Of a stretch of DNA of 64,000 nt, positions 35,060 through 43,881 are shown in pieces. The notes under the pieces were generated by a model that worked only from the letters and a program-made list of their open reading frames with translations, did no database searches and had not been told where the DNA came from. Where the stretch lies: positions 62,001-126,000 of the forward strand of contig NZ_JAJAVH010000012.1 in assembly GCF_020511115.1 (NCBI RefSeq). The letters are read 5' to 3'. The first letter of the stretch is position 1. Every line of letters starts with the position of its first letter. Both the position numbers and the translations under genes were made by a program. Source of the stretch: Luteimonas panaciterrae (GTDB lineage Bacteria > Pseudomonadota > Gammaproteobacteria > Xanthomonadales > Xanthomonadaceae).

Positions 35060-36154
35060 TCAGTCCGCCGACAACCCCAGCAGTTTCCTGCGCGCGGCGC
35101 TTGGTGTCGTTCCGCTCCAGCGCCGGAAGGCGCGCGTGAACGAAGGCGGATCCTTGTAACCCAGCGCGGTGGCGATGTGCTGGATGCTGATATCGGGATC
35201 GGCCAGCATGCGCATGGCATCGCGGCGGCGCGCTTCGTCGAGCAGTTCCTGGAAGCCGGTGCCGAGTTCGCTCAACTTGCGCTTCAGCGTGCGGCTGGAC
35301 ATGTACAGCTGCGACGCGACTTCCGCCAGCGGCGGATAGTTGCCGCGCTCGCTCAGGCGAATCTTGGCGCGGATGCGTTCCAGCAGCGTCAACGACGGGA
35401 CGCTGGAGATCGCCGCCTCGCGCTCGATCTGCTCCAGCGCATGCTGTGCGGCGCTGCGATCGGCGGTGATCAGCGGGCGATCGAGATATGCCTGCGGAAA
35501 GCGCACCTGCACCGACGGCATAGAGAAGCGCACCGTCGGCAGGCGTGACTTGTACTGGGCGAAGTAGTCCGGCTCCGGCCAGTCGAACCAGAGCTCACAC
35601 CATGGATGCGCCTCGCCGATCAGGAAACCGAACATGCGGTATACACCGACCAGGATGCCTTCCAGGAAAAGCTGTCGCCACGAACCGAGATTGTGCGTCT
35701 CGTGCGCTTCGAGAATGGCCAGATCGCCATCGAATTGCAGAGTCAGCGTGACATCGCGCTGGCGCAAATGCTCGTAGCGGATCATCAGATCGATCGACTC
35801 GCGCAGGTTGCGCGCGCTCATCGCGGCGTAGCCGAGGTAGCCGTGCGCGGTCGGGATCGAACGCAGGCCGAATTCGATGCCGAAACCGACTTCGCGGCTC
35901 GCCGCCACCACACGGCGCATCACATCCGCAGCATCGCGCGCCATCACCCGCATGTCGGGGCTGTTCAGCATGTCCATCGTCAGTCGGCTGCCGACGAGGG
36001 CCGCTTCGACATCGACGCCCCGCTCCGCCGCCGCATCCAGCAGGATGCGCAGGTAGGCCGCTGGCAGCGAATTGCGCAGGGCCGGACGAGGGCGCGAATC
36101 GCCCGATGCGGTCGTTGGAGCGTGCAAGCGATGAGTTCCGGAGGTCGTCGGCAT
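35060..36154 (-). CDS. AraC-family transcriptional regulator with arabinose-binding-like N-domain
   Basis: A 364-residue regulator. The N-terminal part (about 30-220) is the Arabinose_bd-type sensor common in AraC regulators of lipid and cholesterol-like metabolism. The C-terminal AraC DNA-binding domain (about 260-355) has two helix-turn-helix units: YPPLAEVASQLYMSSRTLKRKL and SIQHIATALGYKDPPSFTRAFRRWSG. It is transcribed away from the CaiB-led lipid operon through a 243-bp gap, so it very likely controls that operon. Two copies of an AAATGCTAAKCAT motif upstream of the operon genes are candidate binding sites. Start at the first ATG. Confidence 0.9.
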   Translation of the reverse strand: MPTTSGTHRLHAPTTASGDSRPRPALRNSLPAAYLRILLDAAAERGVDVEAALVGSRLTMDMLNSPDMRVMARDAADVMRRVVAASREVGFGIEFGLRSIPTAHGYLGYAAMSARNLRESIDLMIRYEHLRQRDVTLTLQFDGDLAILEAHETHNLGSWRQLFLEGILVGVYRMFGFLIGEAHPWCELWFDWPEPDYFAQYKSRLPTVRFSMPSVQVRFPQAYLDRPLITADRSAAQHALEQIEREAAISSVPSLTLLERIRAKIRLSERGNYPPLAEVASQLYMSSRTLKRKLSELGTGFQELLDEARRRDAMRMLADPDISIQHIATALGYKDPPSFTRAFRRWSGTTPSAARRKLLGLSAD

Positions 36155-36181
36155 GAAGAGCGGAACGGGTCGGACGGCCTT

Positions 36182-36194
36182 AAATGCTAATCAT
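36182..36194. promoter_or_regulatory. Candidate AraC operator, copy 1
   Basis: AAATGCTAATCAT in the divergent gap between the araC-type gene and the CaiB gene. The same 13-mer with one change occurs at 37788-37800. After it, TG, C, CGAT and CT are also kept at the same spacing, so similarity reaches about 31 bp. An AT-rich exact repeat is notable in such GC-rich DNA. A TTGACA follows at 36196-36201. Confidence 0.5.
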
Positions 36195-36397
36195 GTTGAC
36201 ACGATGCCCACTGATTGCAAACGGCCCGCAGCGACGAAACTGCACGTTGCCTGATGTTGCACTTGCACATGCGACGCGCCTGCGCAGCGGCGACATTCGG
36301 CATCCGGCGCGCGAACGATCGACGATTCGATCTTGCGCCGTCGGCGATTTCGAGAGAAAAGCCCTGACATTCCGTTCCCTTCTGCCCGCGAGTCGAG

Positions 36398-37639
36398 ATG
36401 AGCAACCCTTTGTTGTCCGGTATCCGCATCCTGGATCTGACACGCCTGCTGCCCGGACCGTTCTGCACCCTCTACCTGGCGCAGCTTGGCGCGGAGGTCG
36501 TGAAGATCGAGCATTCCGGCGGCGGCGATTACACGCGCGAGCTGTCGCCGGAACTGTTCGCCCTCGTCAATCGCGGCAAGCAGTCGGTGGTGTTGGACAT
36601 GAACAGCGCCACCGGCGTGGCCGCCTTCCATCGCCTGGTGGAACAAGCCGACGTGGTGGTCGAGTCCTTCCGTCCCGGCGTGATGGACAAGCTCGGCTGC
36701 GGCTACGAGACGTTGAAGCGGATCAATCCGAAGCTGGTCTATGCCGCCATCACCGGCTACGGCCAGACCGGCCCATACCGCGATCTCGCCGGGCACGACA
36801 TGAATTACTGCAGCTACGCCGGCGTCCTCGATCAGATCGGCCGCGCCGGCGACGCGCCGGCGCTGGCCAACGTACAGATCGCCGACGTCGCCGGCGGCTC
36901 GCTCACCGGCGCGATCGGCATCCTCGCCGCGGTGCTGGGCGCGCGCGCGTCCGGAGAAGGCTGCATGGTCGACGTCGCCATGCTCGATGGCACGCTCGCG
37001 CTGCAGCAGATCGCCCTGTCCACGATCCGCAGCGAAGGCAGTCTGCCGCCGCGCGGACGCGACGTGCTGACCGGGTCCCTGCCCAATTACCGGATCTACC
37101 GCTGTCGCGATGGCCGCTATCTGGCGGTCGGGGCGCTGGAGGCGAAATTCTTCCTGCGATTGCTGCGCGCGCTGAAAGCCTCGCTCCCGGCGCCGCTGCA
37201 ATTCCTGTTCGCCTGGGTCGGCGATGGCAAACCGAAAACGAATGCCTCCGGCGGCGAAGCCGCTCCGCGCGATGGCGGTCTCGACCGCTGGACGGCACTG
37301 CAGCGCGAGCCGGAAAAACTCAAGAAGCGTCTCGCGCCGCTGCATTGGTTGCTGGCGCCGATATTCCGGCTGCGCACGCTCGAACAATGGCAGCGGGTGT
37401 TCGCCGAGGCGGATTGCTGCACTTCGCCCGTGCTCACGCTGGAGGAAGCCCTGCGCAACGAGCAGGTCCGCGCTCGCGAAATGGTTGAGGATTTCCGCGG
37501 CAAGCCGGCCCTGGCCTGCCCGATCCGCTTCGAGAATGCCGCGACCATCAAAGGCGATACGCCCGCGCTGGGTGCGGATACCTTGGCCGTTCTGCGTCGT
37601 TATGGAGTGAGTGAGTCCGAGATCGAGGCCTTGGGGTAA
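36398..37639 (+). CDS. CaiB/BaiF family CoA-transferase or alpha-methylacyl-CoA racemase
   Basis: A 413-residue family III CoA-transferase/racemase. The fold is seen in SGIRILDLTRLLPGPFCTLYLAQLGAEVVKIE, GKQSVVLDMNSATG, ESFRPGVMDKLG and ITGYGQTGPYRDLAGHDMNY, which holds the catalytic Asp. Human AMACR belongs here and inverts 2-methylacyl-CoA centres before beta-oxidation. Context supports a racemase role: the next genes are an acyl-CoA dehydrogenase, an MFE-2-like protein and an SCPx-like thiolase. The region 255-320 has a Lys/Arg-rich insert. A GC hairpin lies just after the stop (37651-37677). The distinction between racemase and CoA-transferase is unproven. Confidence 0.85.
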   Translation: MSNPLLSGIRILDLTRLLPGPFCTLYLAQLGAEVVKIEHSGGGDYTRELSPELFALVNRGKQSVVLDMNSATGVAAFHRLVEQADVVVESFRPGVMDKLGCGYETLKRINPKLVYAAITGYGQTGPYRDLAGHDMNYCSYAGVLDQIGRAGDAPALANVQIADVAGGSLTGAIGILAAVLGARASGEGCMVDVAMLDGTLALQQIALSTIRSEGSLPPRGRDVLTGSLPNYRIYRCRDGRYLAVGALEAKFFLRLLRALKASLPAPLQFLFAWVGDGKPKTNASGGEAAPRDGGLDRWTALQREPEKLKKRLAPLHWLLAPIFRLRTLEQWQRVFAEADCCTSPVLTLEEALRNEQVRAREMVEDFRGKPALACPIRFENAATIKGDTPALGADTLAVLRRYGVSESEIEALG

Positions 37640-37650
37640 ACAGCCGCGCT

Positions 37651-37677
37651 CGGCCGATGCCTTATCGGCATCGGCCG
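37651..37677 (+). terminator. Hairpin after the CaiB gene
   Basis: An 11-bp stem (core GGCCGATGCC with GGCATCGGCC), loop TTATC, lies 11 bases after the CaiB stop. No T-run follows. It may reduce read-through into the acyl-CoA dehydrogenase gene or protect the first message. Confidence 0.5.
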
Positions 37678-37787
37678 CGGCTCCAATCCTGGCCGGAGTT
37701 CGAACGACGCCGTCAGGCGGGGCACGTCCGAAAGCGGCGGAATGCCGCCAAGAGCGGCCCCGGTCACATCCGCCAATTCGTGGCCCA

Positions 37788-37800
37788 AAATGCTAAGCAT
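37788..37800. promoter_or_regulatory. Candidate AraC operator, copy 2
   Basis: AAATGCTAAGCAT, 104 bases before the acyl-CoA dehydrogenase ATG, differs by one base from the copy at 36182-36194. It also forms a small palindrome AATGCT-A-AGCATT. Further on, TTCAA (37834-37838) and TTGAA (37847-37851) make an 18-bp inverted repeat. Together they suggest a second regulated promoter in the lipid cluster. Confidence 0.45.
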
Positions 37801-37903
37801 TCTGGCGCGATATCGCCTCACCCGCGTGATTCATTCAAACGCATGATTGAAACCACGGGTCCGTCACGATGACGGGCCACGCACGCCACCGACGAGATTC
37901 CAA

Positions 37904-39052
37904 ATGCTGCCCAGAACCCTGTTCGACGCCGGCCACGACGAATTCCGCCGCACCGCGAAGCGGTTCTTCGCCGAAGAGATCATCCCCAGGCACGAAGCCT
38001 GGGAAGAACAGGGACAGATCGATCGCGCCGTCTGGAACCGCGCCGGCGAACTCGGCCTGCTCTGCTGCGCGATCCCGGAGGAATACGGCGGCCAGGGCGG
38101 CGACCGCCTGTACAGCGTGATCATGATGGAAGAGCAAATGATGGCCGGCGCCAGCGGCGTCGGCTTCGCGCTGCACTCGGACATCGTCGCCAACTACCTG
38201 CTCCATTACGGCACCGAGGAACAGAAGCGCACCTGGCTGCCGCGCATGGCCAGCGGCGAGACCGTCGGCGCCATCGCCATGACCGAGCCCGGCACCGGTT
38301 CGGACCTGCAGAGCATCAAGACCACCGCCGTCGAGGACGGCGATGAGTACGTCATCAACGGCTCGAAGATGTTCATCACCAACGGCCTGCAAAGCGATCT
38401 GGTGATCGTCGCCGTGCGCATGGATGGTGGCGAGGGCGGCGCGAAAAGCATCAGCCTCGTGCTGGTCGAGGCCGATCGTCCCGGCTTCACCAAGGGCAAG
38501 CCGCTGAAGAAGGTCGGCATGAAGGCGCAGGACACCGCGCCGCTGTTCTTCGACAACGTGCGCATCCCCAAGAGCAACGTGCTCGGCGGCGAGGACGGGC
38601 TCAACATGGGGTTCATGATGCTGATGCAGGAGCTCGCCTGGGAGCGCCTGATCATCGCCATCACCTCGATCTCGGGCGCCGAAGCCTGTTTCGAGCTCAC
38701 CAAGAACTATGTGCAGGATCGCAAGGCCTTCGGCAAGCCGGTGGCGAGCTTCCAGAACACGCGCTTCAAGCTGGCCGAGATGAAGTCGGAAATCACCATG
38801 GCGCGCGTGTTCGTCGACCGCTGCATCGAACTGGTGCTGAAGAACGAACTGCCGATCGACGCCGCGGCCGCGTCGAAATACCTGTGCTCCGACCTGCTGT
38901 GCAAGGTCGTGGACGAGTGCGTGCAGCTGCATGGCGGCTACGGCTACATGCTGGAGTATCCGATCGCCCGCGCCTTCGTCGATGCGCGGGCGCAGCGCAT
39001 CTATGGCGGCACCAACGAGATCATGAAGGAAATCATCGCGCGGACGCTTTGA
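37904..39052 (+). CDS. Acyl-CoA dehydrogenase
   Basis: A 382-residue flavoprotein that introduces the 2,3-double bond into acyl-CoAs and passes electrons to ETF. The N-terminal helical domain, the FAD-contacting AMTEPGTGSDLQSIKT and FITNGLQSDLVIV, and the C-terminal ERLIIAITSISGAEAC, RKAFGKPVASFQNTRFKLAEM, QLHGGYGYMLEYPIARAF and YGGTNEIMKEIIAR are all canonical. MLPRTLF at 37904 is chosen because it gives the standard N-terminus; a longer frame opens at 37847. In this cluster it takes the place of the acyl-CoA oxidase of peroxisomes. Confidence 0.93.
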   Translation: MLPRTLFDAGHDEFRRTAKRFFAEEIIPRHEAWEEQGQIDRAVWNRAGELGLLCCAIPEEYGGQGGDRLYSVIMMEEQMMAGASGVGFALHSDIVANYLLHYGTEEQKRTWLPRMASGETVGAIAMTEPGTGSDLQSIKTTAVEDGDEYVINGSKMFITNGLQSDLVIVAVRMDGGEGGAKSISLVLVEADRPGFTKGKPLKKVGMKAQDTAPLFFDNVRIPKSNVLGGEDGLNMGFMMLMQELAWERLIIAITSISGAEACFELTKNYVQDRKAFGKPVASFQNTRFKLAEMKSEITMARVFVDRCIELVLKNELPIDAAAASKYLCSDLLCKVVDECVQLHGGYGYMLEYPIARAFVDARAQRIYGGTNEIMKEIIARTL

Positions 39053-39135
39053 TGCCCTCCTCCTTCATCTCGGTTTTCGCCGGGATGACGAGAAAAAAAG
39101 ACAACAGCAAGACATCACTTAGAGACGAACACGAC

Positions 39136-42100
39136 ATGACAGACCAACTTCGCTTCGACGGAAAAGTCGCCATCATCACCGGCGCCGGCGCCGGTCTCGG
39201 GCGCTCGCACGCGCTCGCCCTCGCATCGCGCGGCGCGCGCGTGGTGGTCAACGACCTCGGCGGCAGCGCGCACGGCGACGGCAAATCCTCCTCGGCCGCG
39301 GATACCGTGGTCGCCGAGATCAAGGCGGCGGGCGGCGAAGCCGTGGCCAACTACGATTCGGTGGAGGACGGCGCCAAGATCGTGCAGACCGCGCTCGACA
39401 CCTTCGGCACCGTCGACATCGTCATCAACAACGCCGGCATCCTGCGCGACGTCAGCTTCCAGAAGATGACCGAGCAGGACTGGGACCTGATCTATCGCGT
39501 GCATCTGCTCGGCACGATGCGCGTCACCCAGGCGGCCTGGCCGATCCTGCGCGAGAAAAACTACGGCCGCATCGTCGTGACCGCCTCGTCCGCCGGCATC
39601 TACGGCAACTTCGGCCAGGCCAACTACAGCGCCGCCAAGATCGGCCTGGTCGGCTTCGCGCAGACACTCGCCGAGGAAGGCCGGGCCAAGAACATCCACG
39701 TCAATGCGATCGCCCCGGTGGCCGCCTCACGCCTGACCGAAACGGTCATGCCGCAGGAAATCCTCCAGTTGCTGAAACCCGAAGCGGTCACGCCGCTGGT
39801 GGCCTGGCTGTGCCATGAGGACTGCGAGGAAACCAAGGGCATCTTCGAAGTCGGTGCCGGCTTCATCGGCAAGCTTCGCTGGGAGCGCAGCGAAGGCGTT
39901 TACTTCCCAAGCAATCGCCCCTTCACCCTCGACGATGTCGCGGCGAAGTGGAGCAAGGTCATCGACTTCTCCGGCAACAACAGCCATATCAGTACGCCGG
40001 CGGAATCGGTCAGCACCATCCTCGAAGGCGCCGCGCAGCCGCGCCTGGGCGGCAACGAGTTCATCGATCTGGACGAAGCCTCGAAGGACGTGATCGAAGC
40101 CGAGTCGTCATATGACGAACGCGATCTGTCGCTGTACGCGCTCGGTGTCGGCGCGGCACGTGATGCGCTCGATCCGAAGGAGCTGCCCTTCGTCTACGAA
40201 CTCGGCGACGGTTTCCAGGCCCTGCCGACCTATGCGGTGATGCCCGCGGTCAACACCTACCTCAACCTCGCCCGCGACGGCCGCACGATCAAGGGGCTGA
40301 ACTACGGCCTGGATCGCCTGCTGCACGGCGAGCAGTACACCGAACTGCTGCGTCCGCTGCCGCCGCACGCCAAGCTCAAGCACGTGGTGCGGTTCAAGAC
40401 CGCCTACGACAAGGATCCGAACGCGGTGGTGATCCTCGCCGTGGACACGCTGGACGAGAACGGCGAGAAACTGGCCTACAACGAGATCACTAATTTCGTG
40501 CGCGGTGCCGGCGGCTGGGGTGGTGATCGCGGTCCGTCGAGCGAAGCGAACACGCCGCCCACGCGCGAGCCCGACGCGGTGATCGAGGAACAGATCGATC
40601 CCAACCAGACCCTGCTCTACCGCCTCTCCGGCGACTGGAATCCGCTGCACGCCGACCCCAACTTCGCCAAGGCCTTCGGTTTCGACAAGCCAATCCTGCA
40701 CGGCCTGTGTACCTACGGCTTCGTCGGTCGCCATGTGCTCAAGGCCTTCGCCAACAACGATGGCCGCAAGTTCAAGAGCATCAAGGTGCGCTTCGCCAAA
40801 TCCGTGTTCCCCGGCGAGACGCTGGTGACGCGGATGTGGAAGGAATCCGATCAGCGCATCGTGTTCGAAACCCGTATCAAGGAGCGCGACGAGCTGGCGA
40901 TCAGCCATGCCGCGGTCGAGTTCTACGCCGAGATTCCGCAGACGAAGGCCAAGCCGGCCGCGATCGCAGCGGCCGTGCAGCCTACTGCCGTGGCGGCCGC
41001 TCCCGCCGCCGCGTCGCGCCTGACCGCGACCGATGCCTTCGAAGTGATCACCGCCTACGTCAACGCGCATCCGGAACTGGCGTCGCAGGTGAAGACGGTG
41101 TTCCAGTTCAAGGTGAAGAATCCGGATTCGGACTGGGTGCTCGATCTCAAGAACGGCAATGGCGAAGTCCGCCCCGGCACCATCGACAAACCGGATTGCA
41201 CGCTCGAACTCGACGAAGAACACGTCGAGACCGTGGTGACCAAGCCGCTCGCCGACGTGCAGAAGCTCTACTTCGCCAACAAGCTGAAGATCGGCGGCAA
41301 CATCATGGCCTCGCAGAAGCTGACCGCGCTGCAGGCGATCGGCGCCGAGCCTTACGCGCAGGCGAAGACCAAGCGCGCCGGTGCGGCCGCGACCGCCGCA
41401 CACGCTGCTGCGCCAGCGCCGGCTGCAGCTCCCGCCGCACCGATCACACCGACCGCCGCCGACATCTTCGCCGTGATCGAGAAGCACCTCGCCTCGCATC
41501 CAGGCACCGGCGATCAGGTCAAGACGCTGTTCCAGTTCGAACTGAAGAACCCGGACGCGAGCTGGACACTCGATCTGAAATCCGGCAACGGCAAGGTCAG
41601 CCAGGGCGTCGCCGAGAAACCCGACGCCACGCTGGAACTGAGCAGTGACGATTGGCTGGCGATGAGCACCGGCCAGGTCGATCCGACCAAGCTGTACTTC
41701 GGCGGCAAGCTGAAGATCACCGGCAACATCATGGCCTCGCAGAAGCTCACCTTCCTGCAGAAGATCGATCCGAAGCTGCTGGAGGAAGTGCTCGCCGCGC
41801 GCGCAGGCAATGCAGCCCCAGCGGCCACCGCCGCCGCACCGGCCGCCGCGCCCGCGCAGCCGGCCGGCCCGACCACGGCCGACATCTTCAAGGTGATCGA
41901 AAAACACTTCGCGGCGAACAAGGGCCTGGGCGATCAGGTCAAGACCGTGTTCCAGTTCAAGCTCAAGAACCCCGATTCGGATTGGGTGATCGACCTGAAG
42001 TCCGGCGATGGTTCGATCAAATCCGGCACCACCGACAAGCCCGACGCGACGCTCGAACTGAGCGACGACGACTGGCTGGCGATGAGCACCGGGCAGGCCG

Positions 42101-42657
42101 ACCCGACCAAGCTCTACTTCGGCGGCAAGCTCAAGATCACCGGCAACATCATGGCCACGCAGAAGCTCACCTTCCTGCAGAAGATCGATCCCAAGCTGCT
42201 GCAAGCGGTGCTGGCCGAACGCGCCTCCGCACCTGCTCCCGCGCCGGCCGCGGCACCGGCCGCAGCTGCACCGGCGGCCTCCGCGACGGCGGGTCGCGCA
42301 TCCTCGATCTTCTCCTCGCTCCAGGCGCGCTTCGCCGCCGACGCCAAGGCCGCCAGCGGATTGGCGGGACGCATCGTGCAGTTCCATCTGCGCGAGCCCG
42401 CGGCCGACTGGGTGCTGGATTTCAGCGGTGCCAAGCCGAGCGTCGAATCCGGACGCGCGCCGAAGGCGGATGCCACGTTCACGCTCGACGATGCCGATCT
42501 CGCCGATCTCACCGGCGGCAAGGCACAAGCGCACGACCTGTATCAGCGCGGTCGTCTGCGCGTCGATGGCGATGTGCTGCTGGCGCGCGAGCTCGACCGC
42601 TTCCACACCTTGCTGTCATCCAACTCGAAGCCTCGCGCAGTCGAGGCTCTGACCTAA
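39136..42657 (+). CDS. MFE-2-like multifunctional enzyme: SDR dehydrogenase, MaoC hydratase and four SCP2 domains
   Basis: A 1173-residue fusion. Residues 1-300 are a short-chain dehydrogenase of the HSD17B4 type ([11 protein letters not shown]; Ser..Tyr164..Lys168). Residues about 320-610 are a MaoC-like 2-enoyl-CoA hydratase with the hydratase motif D500-W-N-P-L-H505 and [12 protein letters not shown]. Then come four SCP2 sterol-carrier domains at about 627-736, 770-885, 912-1025 and 1056-1162, joined by Ala/Pro linkers. Domains two and three are nearly identical in protein and DNA, a recent duplication; domain four is more distant. Animal MFE-2 has one SCP2 domain. Likely role: hydration and (3R)-dehydrogenation of branched or sterol-side-chain enoyl-CoAs. 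Start at ATG 39136; a decayed REP sequence lies just before. Confidence 0.9.
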   Translation: MTDQLRFDGKVAIITGAGAGLGRSHALALASRGARVVVNDLGGSAHGDGKSSSAADTVVAEIKAAGGEAVANYDSVEDGAKIVQTALDTFGTVDIVINNAGILRDVSFQKMTEQDWDLIYRVHLLGTMRVTQAAWPILREKNYGRIVVTASSAGIYGNFGQANYSAAKIGLVGFAQTLAEEGRAKNIHVNAIAPVAASRLTETVMPQEILQLLKPEAVTPLVAWLCHEDCEETKGIFEVGAGFIGKLRWERSEGVYFPSNRPFTLDDVAAKWSKVIDFSGNNSHISTPAESVSTILEGAAQPRLGGNEFIDLDEASKDVIEAESSYDERDLSLYALGVGAARDALDPKELPFVYELGDGFQALPTYAVMPAVNTYLNLARDGRTIKGLNYGLDRLLHGEQYTELLRPLPPHAKLKHVVRFKTAYDKDPNAVVILAVDTLDENGEKLAYNEITNFVRGAGGWGGDRGPSSEANTPPTREPDAVIEEQIDPNQTLLYRLSGDWNPLHADPNFAKAFGFDKPILHGLCTYGFVGRHVLKAFANNDGRKFKSIKVRFAKSVFPGETLVTRMWKESDQRIVFETRIKERDELAISHAAVEFYAEIPQTKAKPAAIAAAVQPTAVAAAPAAASRLTATDAFEVITAYVNAHPELASQVKTVFQFKVKNPDSDWVLDLKNGNGEVRPGTIDKPDCTLELDEEHVETVVTKPLADVQKLYFANKLKIGGNIMASQKLTALQAIGAEPYAQAKTKRAGAAATAAHAAAPAPAAAPAAPITPTAADIFAVIEKHLASHPGTGDQVKTLFQFELKNPDASWTLDLKSGNGKVSQGVAEKPDATLELSSDDWLAMSTGQVDPTKLYFGGKLKITGNIMASQKLTFLQKIDPKLLEEVLAARAGNAAPAATAAAPAAAPAQPAGPTTADIFKVIEKHFAANKGLGDQVKTVFQFKLKNPDSDWVIDLKSGDGSIKSGTTDKPDATLELSDDDWLAMSTGQADPTKLYFGGKLKITGNIMATQKLTFLQKIDPKLLQAVLAERASAPAPAPAAAPAAAAPAASATAGRASSIFSSLQARFAADAKAASGLAGRIVQFHLREPAADWVLDFSGAKPSVESGRAPKADATFTLDDADLADLTGGKAQAHDLYQRGRLRVDGDVLLARELDRFHTLLSSNSKPRAVEALT

Positions 42658-42680
42658 TCAAGTTCGTCAAGGAGTCCCCC

Positions 42681-43862
42681 ATGAGCAACCGCGTCAACGT
42701 CATCGGCGTCGGCATGACCAAGTTCACCAAGCCTGGCGCCAGCCCCGAGTATTACGAGATGGCCCGCGAGGCCGGACAGATCGCGTTGAAGGATGCCGGC
42801 ATCCCATACGAGAAGATCCAGCACGCCTACGTCGGTTACGTCTATGGCGATTCCACCTGCGGACAGCGCGCCGTGTACGAGCTCGGCCTCACCGGCATTC
42901 CGGTGATCAACGTCAACAACAACTGCTCCACCGGATCGACCGCGCTGTGGCTGGCGCGGCAGGCGATCGAAAGCGGCGCCGCCGAATGCGTGCTCGCGCT
43001 CGGTTTCGAAAAGATGGAAAAGGGCGCGCTCGGCTCCAAGTTCGAGGACCGCGAAACCCCGCTCGGCCAGCACGCGCAGGTGATGGCCGATATCCAGGGC
43101 TTCAATTCCGCGCCGGCCGCCGCGCAGATGTTCGGAGGTGCCGGTCGCGAATACCGCTGGCAGCACGGCACCAAGAAGGAAACCTTCGCCAAGATTTCCG
43201 AGAAGGCGCGCGTCCACGCCAGCAACAATCCGTATGCGCTGTTCAACGAGAAGCTCAGCCTCGAGCAGATCCTCGCCTCGGACGACGTCTTCGACCCCCT
43301 CACCCGCTTCCAGTGCTGCCCGCCCACCTGCGGTGCCGGCGCGGCGGTGTTGTGCTCCGACGCGTTCGCCAAGAAGCACGGCATCAGCAACGCGGTCTAC
43401 ATCGCCGGCCAGAGCATGACCACCGATTACGCCTCCAGCTTCGAGCCGAAGAGCATGATCAAGATGGTCGGCTACGACATGAGCAAGCAGGCGGCGAACC
43501 AGGTCTACGAACAGGCCGGCATCGGCCCGTCCGACATCGACGTGGTCGAGCTGCACGATTGCTTCACCGCCAATGAGCTACTCACCTACGAAGCGCTCGG
43601 TTTGTGCGAGGAAGGCGGTGCCGAGAAATTCATCTGGGATGGCGACAACACCTATGGCGGCAAGTTCGTCACCAATCCTTCCGGCGGCCTGCTGTCGAAG
43701 GGCCATCCGCTCGGCGCCACCGGCTTGGCGCAATGCACCGAACTGGTCTGGCAATTGCGCGGCAACGCCGACAAGCGCCAGGTGAACGGGGCGCGCATCG
43801 CCCTGCAACACAACCTCGGCCTGGGCGGCGCTTGCGTCGTGACGATGTACAGGCGCGACTGA
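42681..43862 (+). CDS. SCPx-like lipid-transfer thiolase
   Basis: A 393-residue thiolase of the sterol-carrier-protein-X class, which cleaves 3-oxoacyl-CoAs with bulky or 2-methyl branches. The nucleophile is in [15 protein letters not shown] (Cys about 93), with the SCPx-type [21 protein letters not shown] and [21 protein letters not shown]. It lacks a C-terminal SCP2 domain, which in this cluster is supplied four times by the preceding gene. The two genes are 23 bases apart. GGAG lies six bases before the ATG. Together they mirror the mammalian split between MFE-2 and SCPx. Confidence 0.92.
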   Translation: MSNRVNVIGVGMTKFTKPGASPEYYEMAREAGQIALKDAGIPYEKIQHAYVGYVYGDSTCGQRAVYELGLTGIPVINVNNNCSTGSTALWLARQAIESGAAECVLALGFEKMEKGALGSKFEDRETPLGQHAQVMADIQGFNSAPAAAQMFGGAGREYRWQHGTKKETFAKISEKARVHASNNPYALFNEKLSLEQILASDDVFDPLTRFQCCPPTCGAGAAVLCSDAFAKKHGISNAVYIAGQSMTTDYASSFEPKSMIKMVGYDMSKQAANQVYEQAGIGPSDIDVVELHDCFTANELLTYEALGLCEEGGAEKFIWDGDNTYGGKFVTNPSGGLLSKGHPLGATGLAQCTELVWQLRGNADKRQVNGARIALQHNLGLGGACVVTMYRRD

Positions 43863-43881
43863 CGGGGGAGAACGTCGACCG

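Noticed and set aside
37834-37851. TTCAA-N8-TTGAA as a FadR/PsrA-type fatty-acid operator
   Set aside because: Half-sites are only five bases and no TetR or GntR regulator is nearby; kept only as a note beside the better-supported 13-bp repeat.
40108-42606. 832-codon open frame opposite the MFE-2-like gene
   Set aside because: Its repeats merely mirror the SCP2 duplications of the true gene on the other strand.
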